From JAIPEK01 sp041685935 (lineage in GTDB: Bacteria > Desulfobacterota > Desulfobacteria > Desulfobacterales > Desulfobacteraceae), in NCBI GenBank assembly GCA_041685935.1, contig JAWLES010000066.1:1-12270 (forward strand): a stretch of 12,270 bases of DNA. Reading direction: 5' to 3'. Under the pieces are notes generated by a model, which was not told the origin of the DNA, did no database searches, and saw only the letters and a list, made by a program, of their open reading frames with translations. The position numbers and the translations under genes are program-made. Positions within the stretch are counted from its first letter, which is position 1. Each line of letters starts with the position of its first letter. Positions 1 to 7,137 of the stretch are shown in pieces.

Positions 1-470
1 TTGATTTCAACCGATTCGATTTTTTTGTATATATACGACCAGGTCATGGGATGTGCTGACGCATATTCGAGAGAAAACTTCACATCCTCTGCAGTCAATG
101 AATTGCCGTCCTGCCACTTCACAGAATCCCGGATAATGAATTCATACGTTCCGCCATTGTCCAGCACCTTCCAGTCTTTTGCCAGCCAGGGGATCAGGCC
201 GGTTTCATCGCGCTCGAGCAGGCTGTCGAAAATCAGGCACATCTTGAACCCGCCCGGCCCCCTGGGGTAGTGGGCATAGGGTGTGGGATAGCCCCAGTCC
301 CCGCCTTGAAGCCGGATCACCTTCTTCTCTTTTCCGGGCGCAGAATCTGCGGACTTGTCCGTGTCCGGTGAATGCGACGGGTGGTCACAGCCGGTCGGGA
401 TAAAAGCCAGAACCGATATCAAAAGAATAAGAAGTGCTGTTTTCAGGTGGTGTACAGTTTTGTCATGCAT
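1..470 (-). CDS. ABC transporter substrate-binding lipoprotein, SBP_bac_5 family (partial)
   Basis: The first 156 residues are visible; the rest lies beyond the left edge. The N-terminus is a lipoprotein signal: a basic start, a hydrophobic stretch (residues 11-24) and a lipobox PTGC with Cys28, so the mature protein would be lipid-anchored. After a polar linker comes the typical start of the SBP_bac_5 fold (DppA/OppA/NikA type): DWGYPTPYAHY, a segment GLIPWLAKDWKVLDNG, then VKWQDGNSLTAEDVKFSLEY, the family signature region. Such proteins deliver peptides, nickel or opine metallophores to an ABC permease. The start ATG at 470 has AAAAGGAA about 10 nt upstream, and no in-frame alternative fits better. 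The gene follows a TonB-dependent receptor on the same strand, 481 bp away, suggesting outer- and inner-membrane steps for the same ligand. The family assignment is firm; the substrate is unknown. NikA-like or CntA-like is a guess from context. Confidence 0.88.
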   Translation of the reverse strand, partial: MHDKTVHHLKTALLILLISVLAFIPTGCDHPSHSPDTDKSADSAPGKEKKVIRLQGGDWGYPTPYAHYPRGPGGFKMCLIFDSLLERDETGLIPWLAKDWKVLDNGGTYEFIIRDSVKWQDGNSLTAEDVKFSLEYASAHPMTWSYIYKKIESVEI

Positions 471-572
471 TCAAACTATGTTCCTTTTCATATGTGAATG
501 TCCGTGCCATATTCCCGGCATCAGCCGAACCGGTATAACCTTCCGCTCATGTAAGCTTGCGCTTGCCTTCGG

Positions 573-604
573 CCCTCGAACCCCGTCCAGGGGTTCTCCG
601 AGGG
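573..604. repeat. GC-rich hairpin
   Basis: GAACCCC (578-584) and GGGGTTC (590-596) form a perfect 7-bp stem with loop GTCCA. Outer arms CCCTCG (573-578) and CGAGGG (599-604) can extend it. No T-run follows on either strand, so it is not a standard terminator. It lies in the spacer between the receptor and the substrate-binding protein genes and may mark mRNA processing or stabilisation. Confidence 0.5.
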
Positions 605-606
605 AA

Positions 607-650
607 ATGCCGGAACCGGTCACATCGTGTGCCCGGTAACCGACCGGCAT
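607..650. repeat. Inverted repeat ATGCCGG / CCGGCAT
   Basis: ATGCCGG (607-613) pairs with CCGGCAT (644-650), and the inner ACCGG (615-619) can pair with CCGGT (633-637). This second structured element lies 3 nt from the hairpin at 573-604. No ORF in this stretch has a ribosome binding site or recognisable protein, so the whole 471-951 spacer is read as non-coding. Confidence 0.4.
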
Positions 651-702
651 TTGAATCCGCTCCAGGTTACACCGGATCGTCTGTTGCCTCTGTGCTCCTC
701 AG

Positions 703-885
703 GGCGGCGGCCGGTTCCCTCACCTGAACATTCGAAACCGTGAGGGGATAAATTTTTTCCGTGCCGGGCGTTAAGAACCGCAGGCTGTTTGAGGACCTAC
801 CGGACCGCAGTTCCTGCGGTTTAGCCCGGGACGGAAAAAATTCCCCGGAAGGTTTCCGTTCAGGTGAGGGAACCGGCCTGCCGCC
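703..885. repeat. Long imperfect palindrome (REP/MITE-like element)
   Basis: A perfect 21-bp inverted repeat (709-729 with 858-878) encloses 128 bp. Pairing continues outward with GGCGGC (703-708) and GCCGCC (880-885) across a 1-nt bulge. Inward it resumes with AATTTTTTCCGT (751-762) and ACGGAAAAAATT (831-842), CCGGGC (764-769) and GCCCGG (824-829), and AACCGCAGG (776-784) with CCTGCGGTT (813-821). The right inner arm can instead fold alone as ACCGCAG-TTC-CTGCGGT (804-820). This is far more pairing than chance allows. There is no transposase and no obvious target-site duplication. It is probably a dispersed palindromic repeat placed between two genes, or a large RNA hairpin separating receptor and binding-protein expression. 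Confidence 0.65.
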
Positions 886-951
886 AGTGCTCATCTGCCT
901 GCGTTCGATTGACATTTTGCTTGAACATATACTGTTTTTGTTTCGGTCCAT

Positions 952-3120
952 TCATATTTCAAAGCTGAACGCCGCTCCAACGGTCCGGTCGGTTGCCGGA
1001 TAGCCGGAGGTGTTCTTGTACTCCTCGTCAAACAGGTTTTTGACATACAGTTTCAAAACCCCGTTTTTCATGCCGTTCCATTTATCGAACAAGGTCTGCT
1101 CCACCGCCAGATGGAACAAGTGAAACGAGTCAATGGCGATCTCGTCGAATTCATATACATCCGGTGAGACTTCCTCTGATTTCACCGTGACCTGCTCGTC
1201 CTGGAACTCGTAATCCAGGATCAGCCGGGTGGGGTCGAATACCTGCCAGGCAAGCTTTCCGGTGACTTTGTTGTCCGGCCGGTTGTCCAGCTCGGTCTCT
1301 CCTGCGGGCTCGTTCCCCTGGTTTTCAAAATCCTGCCATGCCCAGCCTGCCATGAACTCGAGATCGTCAGTGATGCTGCCGCTGAACTGCAGCTCGATGC
1401 CCTGGCGCACCACCTCTTCCAGGTTGATCTTGTAGTCCATGTATTCCAGGCCCGGCTCCACAGGGTTGCCGCTTTTGGGCCAGTATTTTGAATAATCCCG
1501 GTTGTAGGCGATATAGTCCTTGATCCGGTAGTACGAGTAGTTGAGCTTCATGTTGATGTCCCCGAAAAGACGGCGGTTCAGCACCGCGTCATACCCTATG
1601 CCGTGCTCCGGGGTAAGCCACGCGCCGGTGGGCCTTCCCTGGGGGTTGTAGTCCCCGTGGTAGTCAGGTGCCCGCCAGATTTTGCTGACACCGGCGGAGA
1701 CGGACGTATCCCGCAGCCACGCGGCGTGATCGTCCAGATCATACGTAATAAAGGATTTGGGAACCCATTCGGAATAGTTCCGCTCGATCCACATGCCCTG
1801 TCCCGTGATGTAAATTGTCCCTGAACTTGAAGAGTGGTTGCTCACCCATATGGTGTCGTCCTCATACCTCAGTCCAGCGGTCAGGGTCAGGTCGGGGAGG
1901 ATCGACCATTCGTGCTCGGCAAAGCCTGAAAGGGTTTCGATCCGCTTTTTGTCATCATGGGCGTACTCGCTGTCATCCCAGCCAGGCACATCCCCGTACC
2001 CGTCAAAAAGCTGTTCGACAGAGGCGCCCACGGTGGTGACATGACCGTCCGCCGGGCTGAACTCGTTGGTGATTTTGCCGCCCTGCTGGTGCCACTTGGT
2101 CTCCCATGAGCCGTCCTCTGTTTCACTTTCCATCATGGAATAATCCCGGTTCTCCTTTCCGTAAAACGCGGACGCGTTCCAGGTGCCTGCAGAAGTGGGC
2201 AGCTCCAGGTTCAGCCGGTACGAGGTGGCGATCTTGTCCCAGGTGGGGTTCTGCCAGTCGTAAAACCGGGATGCTTCGGATACGAAGGGATAGTCATTGT
2301 CAAAACCGCTTTCCGGGTCATCCGGGTCGTTGTTCACCGGGATCTGCCGGTCAGCGTCCGTGTAAGAAGCTGTGAACGAGACATGTCCCTTGTTTTCCAG
2401 AAGATAGCTCAGCCGGCTGTAAAAGGTGTTGATATCCGCTTCGTTGTTGCGCAGATACCCGTCGGTGGCGTAGTTCTGGTAGCCAAGGTCATAAACGAAA
2501 TCCCCGGCGGAACCGGCAAGACTCAGGCTGTGGTTCTGAGTGCCGTAGGTGCCGTAACTTGTGGAAACAGCGGCATCGGGTTTCCGGGTGTCATGCCGTT
2601 TCGGATCTTTGGTTCTGAAATTGACCGTGCCGCCGATGCTTTTGCCCGGGTACAGGGCCGAATGCGGACCGGGCAGCACCTCGATGGAATCGATCATGAA
2701 CGGCGGGATCAGGGCGTAGTCCACGATATGGCTGGACCGGCGGCCCCCTGTTTTCCGGATGGCAGACCCGTCCAGGGCGGTGGTGAATCGCTTGCTGGAA
2801 AATCCGCGCATATACAGGGTGTCGTCATCCGGCACCAGATCGGTGGCCCCACGATGGTCCATGATCACCAGCTCCTTGACCAGATCCCCGGCATTCTGGG
2901 GGATGGTGGCGCTCTTGTAGTCATCAAGATGGATGGTGGATTTTTGCGGGTCCACGGAAACCGGTTCCGGGGTTACTTTTCCCCCTTTTGCGGTGAAATC
3001 GATACGGCCCATATCATGCACTTCTTCCGGATAGGCGCTATCGTCACACATACCGGATACGGGCAGGGCGGCCGTCAGAACAGCCGCCAGAAAAGCAAGA
3101 AAGATTGTTCGTTTTATCAT
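952..3120 (-). CDS. TonB-dependent outer-membrane receptor (first)
   Basis: Complete, 722 aa. It has a signal peptide (hydrophobic residues 6-20, cleavage near 23-25), a plug domain of roughly residues 65-170 and a beta-barrel to the C-terminus. Plug hallmarks are the LYMRGFSSKRFTTALDG segment (the RGF motif) and IDSIEVLPGPHSALYPGKS with GGTVNFRTK, equivalent to the usual IE-V-GP-S-LYG and GG-IN. The barrel holds alternating strands ending in LYVKNLFDEEYKN and a final AAFSFEI. It would import a chelated metal or other large ligand into the periplasm at the expense of proton motive force through TonB. The start ATG has AGAGGAA 6 nt upstream. It follows tonB by 234 bp on the same strand, so co-transcription is likely. 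Odd points: no classic TonB box (IDFTA at 40-44 may serve) and a C-terminal residue Ile rather than the usual aromatic. Substrate not determinable. Confidence 0.93.
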   Translation of the reverse strand: MIKRTIFLAFLAAVLTAALPVSGMCDDSAYPEEVHDMGRIDFTAKGGKVTPEPVSVDPQKSTIHLDDYKSATIPQNAGDLVKELVIMDHRGATDLVPDDDTLYMRGFSSKRFTTALDGSAIRKTGGRRSSHIVDYALIPPFMIDSIEVLPGPHSALYPGKSIGGTVNFRTKDPKRHDTRKPDAAVSTSYGTYGTQNHSLSLAGSAGDFVYDLGYQNYATDGYLRNNEADINTFYSRLSYLLENKGHVSFTASYTDADRQIPVNNDPDDPESGFDNDYPFVSEASRFYDWQNPTWDKIATSYRLNLELPTSAGTWNASAFYGKENRDYSMMESETEDGSWETKWHQQGGKITNEFSPADGHVTTVGASVEQLFDGYGDVPGWDDSEYAHDDKKRIETLSGFAEHEWSILPDLTLTAGLRYEDDTIWVSNHSSSSGTIYITGQGMWIERNYSEWVPKSFITYDLDDHAAWLRDTSVSAGVSKIWRAPDYHGDYNPQGRPTGAWLTPEHGIGYDAVLNRRLFGDINMKLNYSYYRIKDYIAYNRDYSKYWPKSGNPVEPGLEYMDYKINLEEVVRQGIELQFSGSITDDLEFMAGWAWQDFENQGNEPAGETELDNRPDNKVTGKLAWQVFDPTRLILDYEFQDEQVTVKSEEVSPDVYEFDEIAIDSFHLFHLAVEQTLFDKWNGMKNGVLKLYVKNLFDEEYKNTSGYPATDRTVGAAFSFEI

Positions 3121-3239
3121 CGTTTTTCCTCTTTTATAAGTTTTCCGTTTTCAGCCCTGTAATCGGTTCAAATCCGTTGACTCGCGACAATCCCGATGTT
3201 AAACAGATATAGAGTCCCTTGCGTTACAGGGGCTTTTAC

Positions 3240-3281
3240 GGGAAGCGGCGGATGACTCCTGGCCGGGAGCCGCCGCTTCCC
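3240..3281. repeat. Perfect 12-bp inverted repeat between tonB and receptor gene
   Basis: GGGAAGCGGCGG (3240-3251) pairs perfectly with CCGCCGCTTCCC (3270-3281), and CTCC/GGAG can pair inside the 18-nt loop. The transcribed (minus) strand has no T-run after the stem, so it is not an obvious intrinsic terminator. A stable hairpin here could protect or separate the receptor mRNA from the tonB mRNA. Confidence 0.6.
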
Positions 3282-3328
3282 TACCTTTATTTTTGTTGTT
3301 CAGTTTATTCCGTTTTTAGATCCCGGTG

Positions 3329-3338
3329 TCACCTCCTT
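3329..3338 (-). other. Orphan extended Shine-Dalgarno sequence
   Basis: On the minus strand this reads AAGGAGGTGA, a ten-base match to the anti-Shine-Dalgarno end of 16S rRNA, 16 nt past the tonB stop codon. No ATG, GTG or TTG lies at usable spacing: the GTG inside the motif opens only ten codons. It may be the relic of a lost gene start, or a ribosome-binding or regulatory element in the spacer. Confidence 0.35.
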
Positions 3339-3354
3339 GTTATTTTTTTTCTTT

Positions 3355-4056
3355 TCAAGTCAGTTCAAACATGATGGTGATTTTCACTTTCAACTGGTCA
3401 TCAAACAGATTCCTCGGCGGGCGGGGCAGGGGGGCGGCATCTTTTACCGCTGACAGGGCTGCCGAATCCAGGATGTCATGGCCCGAGCTTTCCGCAATGG
3501 CAACCGATTTCACATTGCCTTCCCGGGTAATGGTGAACCGCACGCTAACCCCGCCCTGCTTCTGATCCTTTCGGGCTGATTCCGGGTAGGTTTTCCTTGT
3601 TTCGATTCTCATTCTCACCATCTCGAAATAGTCCGCTTTTTTGGCGAACACTGGAGTGGCTTGATGTTCAAACCCGATTTCGCTCGCCTCGGCCGGCCTG
3701 ATACCTTCCGTATCCGGGGCGCTCACGGCCTCGGTCACCAAAGATGGGGACTCTGCCATGTCAGTGTCGATATCGGGTTTGGGAACCTGCCGGTCAGGCA
3801 CTGACACTTTTTCGGCATCATGAACTTTCGGGGTGTTGTGCCTGTTTCTCGGACGGGGGATGTTCCTGGTAAACGGTTTGGACACATCCCGCATGGTCAG
3901 TTCGATGGAAGAGACCGAATCAGACTCGAATACCCCTGACATGTGCATGAACAGCAGCACATGTACGGCAAGGGACACGATGAGCGTCACCTGCATGACC
4001 CGGCCGTTTTTTTTCGGCCGTTGATGTTCGGTGCTTGCCGGGTTCGTCTCAGGCAT
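3355..4056 (-). CDS. tonB: TonB energy-transducing protein
   Basis: 233 aa with the three-part TonB layout. A short cytoplasmic tail is followed by one membrane helix (residues 21-41) containing SLAVH (Ser28, His32), matching the S-x3-H motif that couples TonB to ExbB/ExbD. A Pro-, Lys- and Asp-rich periplasmic linker (about 60-140) leads to a C-terminal domain (about 142-233) with TYPESARKDQKQGGVSVRF, NVKSVAIAESSG and SAVKDAAPLPRPP, all typical of the TonB_C fold. It transmits energy from the ExbB-ExbD proton channel to outer-membrane receptors by pairing with their TonB box. It lies 23 bp after exbD and 234 bp before a receptor gene; the ribosome binding site (GGACGGA) is weak, consistent with translation following exbD. 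The identification rests on domain order and is secure. Confidence 0.93.
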   Translation of the reverse strand: MPETNPASTEHQRPKKNGRVMQVTLIVSLAVHVLLFMHMSGVFESDSVSSIELTMRDVSKPFTRNIPRPRNRHNTPKVHDAEKVSVPDRQVPKPDIDTDMAESPSLVTEAVSAPDTEGIRPAEASEIGFEHQATPVFAKKADYFEMVRMRIETRKTYPESARKDQKQGGVSVRFTITREGNVKSVAIAESSGHDILDSAALSAVKDAAPLPRPPRNLFDDQLKVKITIMFELT

Positions 4057-4079
4057 GGGTTGATCCGTCCGGTTTCATG

Positions 4080-4487
4080 TTACAGTCCTTTCTCGGTTGC
4101 CAGACAAAGTTTCCCGGCGCCTGCCGCCTTGGCAAGATCCATCACCCTCACCGCCTTGTTCAGCACCACGGCCCGGTCCGCCTTTACCACCACAAGGGGG
4201 TTTTGATTTTTGCCGATCATCTGTTTTAGTTTTTTGAATATCAGGTCGTCCCGGACCGGTTTGTCATGGATATACGTCTTCCCGTCCCGGTCCACGTAAA
4301 CCGTGATCTCCTTTTGGGTCTGGGGGGCGGAGGCCTTGGCCTGCGGCAGTTTAACCTTGATGCCTTCATCCACCATGAAGTTTGTGGTCAAAAGGAAATA
4401 GATCAGAAGCATGAATACAATATCAATAAGAGAGGTGAGCGGGGCGGTTATTTGATACCTGGGACGCTTTTTCCGGTGCACCAGCAT
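4080..4487 (-). CDS. exbD: Biopolymer transport protein ExbD
   Basis: 135 aa, the usual ExbD/TolR length. A basic cytoplasmic start is followed by a single membrane helix (about 14-36), PLTSLIDIVFMLLIYFLL, carrying the conserved Asp22, the proton-conducting residue equivalent to Asp25 of E. coli ExbD. The periplasmic domain includes the VKLPQAKAS segment, ITVYVDRDGKTYI and VVVKADRAV, the family's standard strand order. With ExbB it forms the inner-membrane motor for TonB. It starts 3 nt after the exbB stop and uses an excellent ribosome binding site (AAGGAGG, 8 nt spacing) inside the end of exbB, implying high, coupled translation. Position between exbB and tonB, and adjacency to a receptor rather than to tolA/tolB/pal, favours ExbD over TolR. 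Confidence 0.95.
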   Translation of the reverse strand: MLVHRKKRPRYQITAPLTSLIDIVFMLLIYFLLTTNFMVDEGIKVKLPQAKASAPQTQKEITVYVDRDGKTYIHDKPVRDDLIFKKLKQMIGKNQNPLVVVKADRAVVLNKAVRVMDLAKAAGAGKLCLATEKGL

Positions 4488-4490
4488 GGA

Positions 4491-5147
4491 TCAGGCCTCC
4501 TTTTTTCCGGTTATCGCTTTCATGAACGTGACCGTGCCGTTCTGGAGCCGGGCCTCGTACCGGTCCACCCGGGAGATGAGGTAGGAGTGCGCCAGCATGG
4601 TGGGCAGGGCCACGGCAAGCCCCAGCGCCGTCGTAAGCATGGCCTCCCAGATGCCGCCTGCAAGTACTGATGCGTTTACCTTGCCGCCCATGTCCTGGAT
4701 CACCATGAACGCCTTGATCATGCCGATCACCGTGCCGAGCAGACCGAGCAGCGGTGCGATGTTGCCGATTGTGGCAAGAGCCTGGGTATAGGTGGAAAGA
4801 TTTCTCACCTCCTCTTCCGTGGCATTCACCATGACCGTTTCCAAAACCTCCCGGTCCGTGTCCTTTGCCTCGATGGCCTGTGCCAGGATTCTTCCCATGG
4901 GGGAATTGCTCTGTTCAGCCTCCTGCCGGGCCATCTCTTTTTTCCCCTGCACAAGCAGAGCGGCTGTTTTTTCGGCAAGCCCGGCTCCACGGGTCCGCAT
5001 TCTGGAAAAGGTGATGACTCTCTCCAGGAAAATCGCCACGGTGAACACCGAGCAAAGAAGAATAGGGAGCACCAGGAATCCCCCTTTGGATAAAAAATCG
5101 ATCATGGAAGATACGGATATGGACTGGAAAAATAAATATTCACTCAT
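4491..5147 (-). CDS. exbB: Biopolymer transport protein ExbB (MotA/TolQ/ExbB family)
   Basis: 218 aa with three membrane segments: about 22-43, 126-147 and 164-190, with a cytoplasmic loop of about 80 residues between the first two, as in the family. Signatures include IGNIAPLLGLLGTVIGMI (residues 128-143) and GGIWEAMLTTALGLAVALP, where Glu168 matches the conserved TM3 glutamate of ExbB. ExbB is the scaffold of the pentameric proton channel that energises TonB. The ATG overlaps the end of the preceding Ca-repeat gene by 8 bp (ATGAGTGA), so the two are translationally coupled; AAAGGA lies about 9 nt upstream. TolQ is the alternative but is disfavoured by the tonB and receptor genes immediately downstream. 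Confidence 0.94.
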   Translation of the reverse strand: MSEYLFFQSISVSSMIDFLSKGGFLVLPILLCSVFTVAIFLERVITFSRMRTRGAGLAEKTAALLVQGKKEMARQEAEQSNSPMGRILAQAIEAKDTDREVLETVMVNATEEEVRNLSTYTQALATIGNIAPLLGLLGTVIGMIKAFMVIQDMGGKVNASVLAGGIWEAMLTTALGLAVALPTMLAHSYLISRVDRYEARLQNGTVTFMKAITGKKEA

Positions 5148-6897
5148 TGGTCGTATCCTTTTGAATTTGGTTGTTCGGAATGTTTTGTATCTTTTCGGAG
5201 CCTGATCCCTGCTCCGTTATATCGGGAACACCGTCAAAGTCGAGATCCTTTTCGCGTTTGACAAGTGCTTCAGCGTCGTCATAGGTCTCCCATATATCCG
5301 GTTTCCCATCCTCGTTGGTGTCTTCTTTAACCGATGTCAAACGACCGTTTTCATAAAAGAACCACACCTCGGTTTCTCCGTCCCCGTCATTGTCCTTTTC
5401 CGCCCTCACCGGGCGTTCGTTTTCATCATAGAACCAGAAAAGGGTCAATTCGCCTTTGCCAAGCTCGTCTTCAGCGGTTTTTACAAGTTTTTCCCCGGCA
5501 CTGTAGTGCTCCACAAGGTCCGGCCTGCCGTCATTGTCTTCGTCGATCCATTTTTTTCTCAACACGCCGTCTTTATAGTAAAATTCAGCCTCCGGCCGGT
5601 CGTCCCCGTTTTTATCCAGCTCCACCACAAGGGACCAGTCCGGCCTGTTGAAAAACTGTTCGGTTTCAAAAAATCCGTCATGGTCTTTGTCCTTGGCAAG
5701 GGTTTCTTTTTCCCCGTCCTTGTACACCACCTTCAGATCAACCCTGCCGTCTTTGTTTTCATCCTTTTCAAGCCTTGCCACCTTATTGTCCTTGAAAAAC
5801 TGCCAGGTGTCGTCCTTGCCGTTGAAATCCGTATCCATGACCACCTTTTTGCGCTCTTCGTTTTTGTTGAAGTAGATTCGGGTGTCAAACGTGCCGTCGT
5901 TGTTTTCATCCAACTTTTGAAGATGCGGCTTTCCGTTTTGAAAAACCGTGGTTTCATCTACAGTGCCGTTGTTGTCAGTGTCTTTTTCAACCTTTTTGAC
6001 GTTGGAATGGGTGTCGAACGTGGTAAACGTGTCAAAAGTGCCGTCATGGTCCGAATCTTTTTTCCGCAAGACCGGGTTTCCGTTTTCAAGCGTGATGAAC
6101 AGATCGAAATTACCGTCCGAGTTGGTGTCTTTTTTCTGTTTTACAGGAGAGCCGTTTTCAAATACGGTTACATCATCAGGGTTGCCGTCATGGTCTGTAT
6201 CCTTTTCCTGGCGGGTGATGCGGCCGTTTTCGTAAAGTCTCACGGTTTCAAGGCGCCCATCTTCAGTCAGATCATGCAGGCTTTCCGCGGGAAGTCCTTT
6301 TTTGCCGTACTTTATGATCTTTTCGGGATTTCCGTCTCCGTTTTCATCAACTGTTCTTTTAACCGGGCGCCCGTTTTTGTAGGTGTCACTGATGTCAAAG
6401 CCGCCGTCGTCATCCGTGTCTTTTTCAACCCGTGATATCTCGCCGTTTTCAAAGTGATACACGGTGTCGAATGATCCGCTGGCGGTGGTATCTTTTCTGC
6501 TTTTAACCGGGTTTCCTTCCGTATCGAATGTTGTGACCTGATAGACCGTGCCGGAAGGACCGGTCCTTTCCTGGCGCTTCACGGTTTCATTATCAAGATA
6601 ATCCTTTACATCGATGTTCCCGTCAAAGTCAGTATCACGCTCGATCCGTATCACGGCTCCGTTTTCATAAAACTGGAACCGGTCCATGTCCCCGTCCCGG
6701 TTGCTGTCGATTTCAAGTTTTTCGATTTTCCCGTTGTCATTGAAAACCGCGATCCGGTCAACCTTTCCGTCATTATCCGTATCCTTTTCCACCCTTTCTG
6801 CAAATGCCGGCGACATGGCGGCCAGGACAAACACCATCATGAGTGTCGTGATGCGTTTTCCAGCCGGTTGCCCGGATCTTTTTCGAAATCTGTTCAT
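5140..6897 (-). CDS. Secreted protein with about 22 EF-hand-like DxDxDG repeats
   Basis: 585 aa from ATG 6897, chosen because GGAG lies 10 nt upstream and a clean signal peptide follows (basic start, hydrophobic VFVLAAMSPAFA, cleavage near 33); the longer ORF to 6960 would begin inside a terminator hairpin. The mature chain is almost wholly a 24-25 residue repeat: a loop such as DTDNDGKVD, an aromatic strand, an NG turn (FENG, FYENG) and a charged strand. I count 22 copies, of which three (RTGPSGTVY, DTTASGSFD, DELGKGELT) have degenerate ligands. Loops of this pattern bind Ca2+ in EF-hand, dockerin and thrombospondin type-3 repeats; the strand-NG-strand part recalls YwqK/MORN-like repeats. 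A short Asn/Gln-rich tail ends it. No enzyme motif is visible. As first gene of the exbB-exbD-tonB operon it probably acts in the periplasm or at the outer membrane, but its function is unknown. Confidence 0.85.
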   Translation of the reverse strand: MNRFRKRSGQPAGKRITTLMMVFVLAAMSPAFAERVEKDTDNDGKVDRIAVFNDNGKIEKLEIDSNRDGDMDRFQFYENGAVIRIERDTDFDGNIDVKDYLDNETVKRQERTGPSGTVYQVTTFDTEGNPVKSRKDTTASGSFDTVYHFENGEISRVEKDTDDDGGFDISDTYKNGRPVKRTVDENGDGNPEKIIKYGKKGLPAESLHDLTEDGRLETVRLYENGRITRQEKDTDHDGNPDDVTVFENGSPVKQKKDTNSDGNFDLFITLENGNPVLRKKDSDHDGTFDTFTTFDTHSNVKKVEKDTDNNGTVDETTVFQNGKPHLQKLDENNDGTFDTRIYFNKNEERKKVVMDTDFNGKDDTWQFFKDNKVARLEKDENKDGRVDLKVVYKDGEKETLAKDKDHDGFFETEQFFNRPDWSLVVELDKNGDDRPEAEFYYKDGVLRKKWIDEDNDGRPDLVEHYSAGEKLVKTAEDELGKGELTLFWFYDENERPVRAEKDNDGDGETEVWFFYENGRLTSVKEDTNEDGKPDIWETYDDAEALVKREKDLDFDGVPDITEQGSGSEKIQNIPNNQIQKDTTNE

Positions 6898-6923
6898 ATT
6901 TGTTTTGCTCCAAATCACCAAAT

Positions 6924-6979
6924 AAAAAAGCCACGAAGATACTGAAGCTTGCCGCTTCAAAAACCTTCGTGGCTTTTTT
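6924..6979 (-). terminator. Strong intrinsic terminator in the leader of the tonB operon
   Basis: AAAAAAGCCACGAAG (6924-6938) and CTTCGTGGCTTTTTT (6965-6979) are perfect 15-base arms. Inside, TGAAGC (6943-6948) and GCTTCA (6954-6959) form a second stem with loop TTGCC on the plus strand. On the minus strand this gives a GC-rich stem followed at once by six Ts; on the plus strand the mirror is also true, so it could work both ways. It ends 26 nt before the start codon at 6897. Confidence 0.85.
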
Positions 6980-7108
6980 AAGGTGACCCGTATTGTATTT
7001 CAGGCGGTGTTTATCACCTGCAACCGCCCGGTTGATGTTTCAATGACTGCTTATGTTTTTTTCACGGATAACTTTTGCCTATCCGTTTTATTCATGTCGA
7101 AAAATCGG

Positions 7109-7125
7109 CCCGTCTTCATGACGGG
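7109..7125 (-). other. Hairpin at the 5' end of the leader
   Basis: CCCGTC (7109-7114), loop TTCAT, GACGGG (7120-7125). On the minus strand it is followed by CCG and five Ts (7100-7105 region), so it may act as a weak terminator for the PAS gene. It also lies within the first 25 nt of the predicted operon transcript. Confidence 0.45.
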
Positions 7126-7137
7126 TTTTGACTCAAA

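Larger units (their letters stand above)
6898..7131 (-). promoter_or_regulatory. Structured leader of the tonB operon (riboswitch/attenuator candidate)
   Basis: From the predicted transcription start (about 7131) to the first start codon lie about 230 nt with four successive hairpins in transcript order: CCCGTC-loop-GACGGG (7125-7109), CGGATA-loop-TATCCG (7085-7065), GGCGGT-loop-ACCGCC (7028-7003) and a strong terminator (6979-6924). I do not recognise a known riboswitch: there is no B12 box (GCCACTG), TPP, FMN, SAM, glycine or GEMM core. I found no convincing anti-terminator by eye. It might instead combine a terminator for the upstream PAS gene with a processed leader. Confidence 0.5.

Noticed and set aside
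667..951. A 94-codon minus-strand ORF and an overlapping plus-strand ORF in the receptor/binding-protein spacer.
   Set aside because: Both run through the long palindrome, lack ribosome binding sites and have compositions expected from the inverted repeat.
2383..3162. A 259-codon plus-strand ORF opposite the first receptor gene.
   Set aside because: It is antisense to a clear receptor signal peptide and plug domain and shows no recognisable protein of its own.
5506..6435. A 309-codon plus-strand ORF rich in Val and Phe.
   Set aside because: It is the antisense of the DxDxDG repeats; the periodic composition mirrors the repeat gene.
6898..6960. Longer N-terminus of the Ca-repeat protein starting at 6960.
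   Set aside because: That start lies inside the terminator hairpin with no ribosome binding site; the ATG at 6897 has GGAG and begins a normal signal peptide.
7051..7119. A 22-codon ORF on the minus strand in the tonB operon leader, as a possible leader peptide.
   Set aside because: No ribosome binding site precedes either of its two ATGs, and its codons show no run of one amino acid that would suggest peptide-based attenuation.
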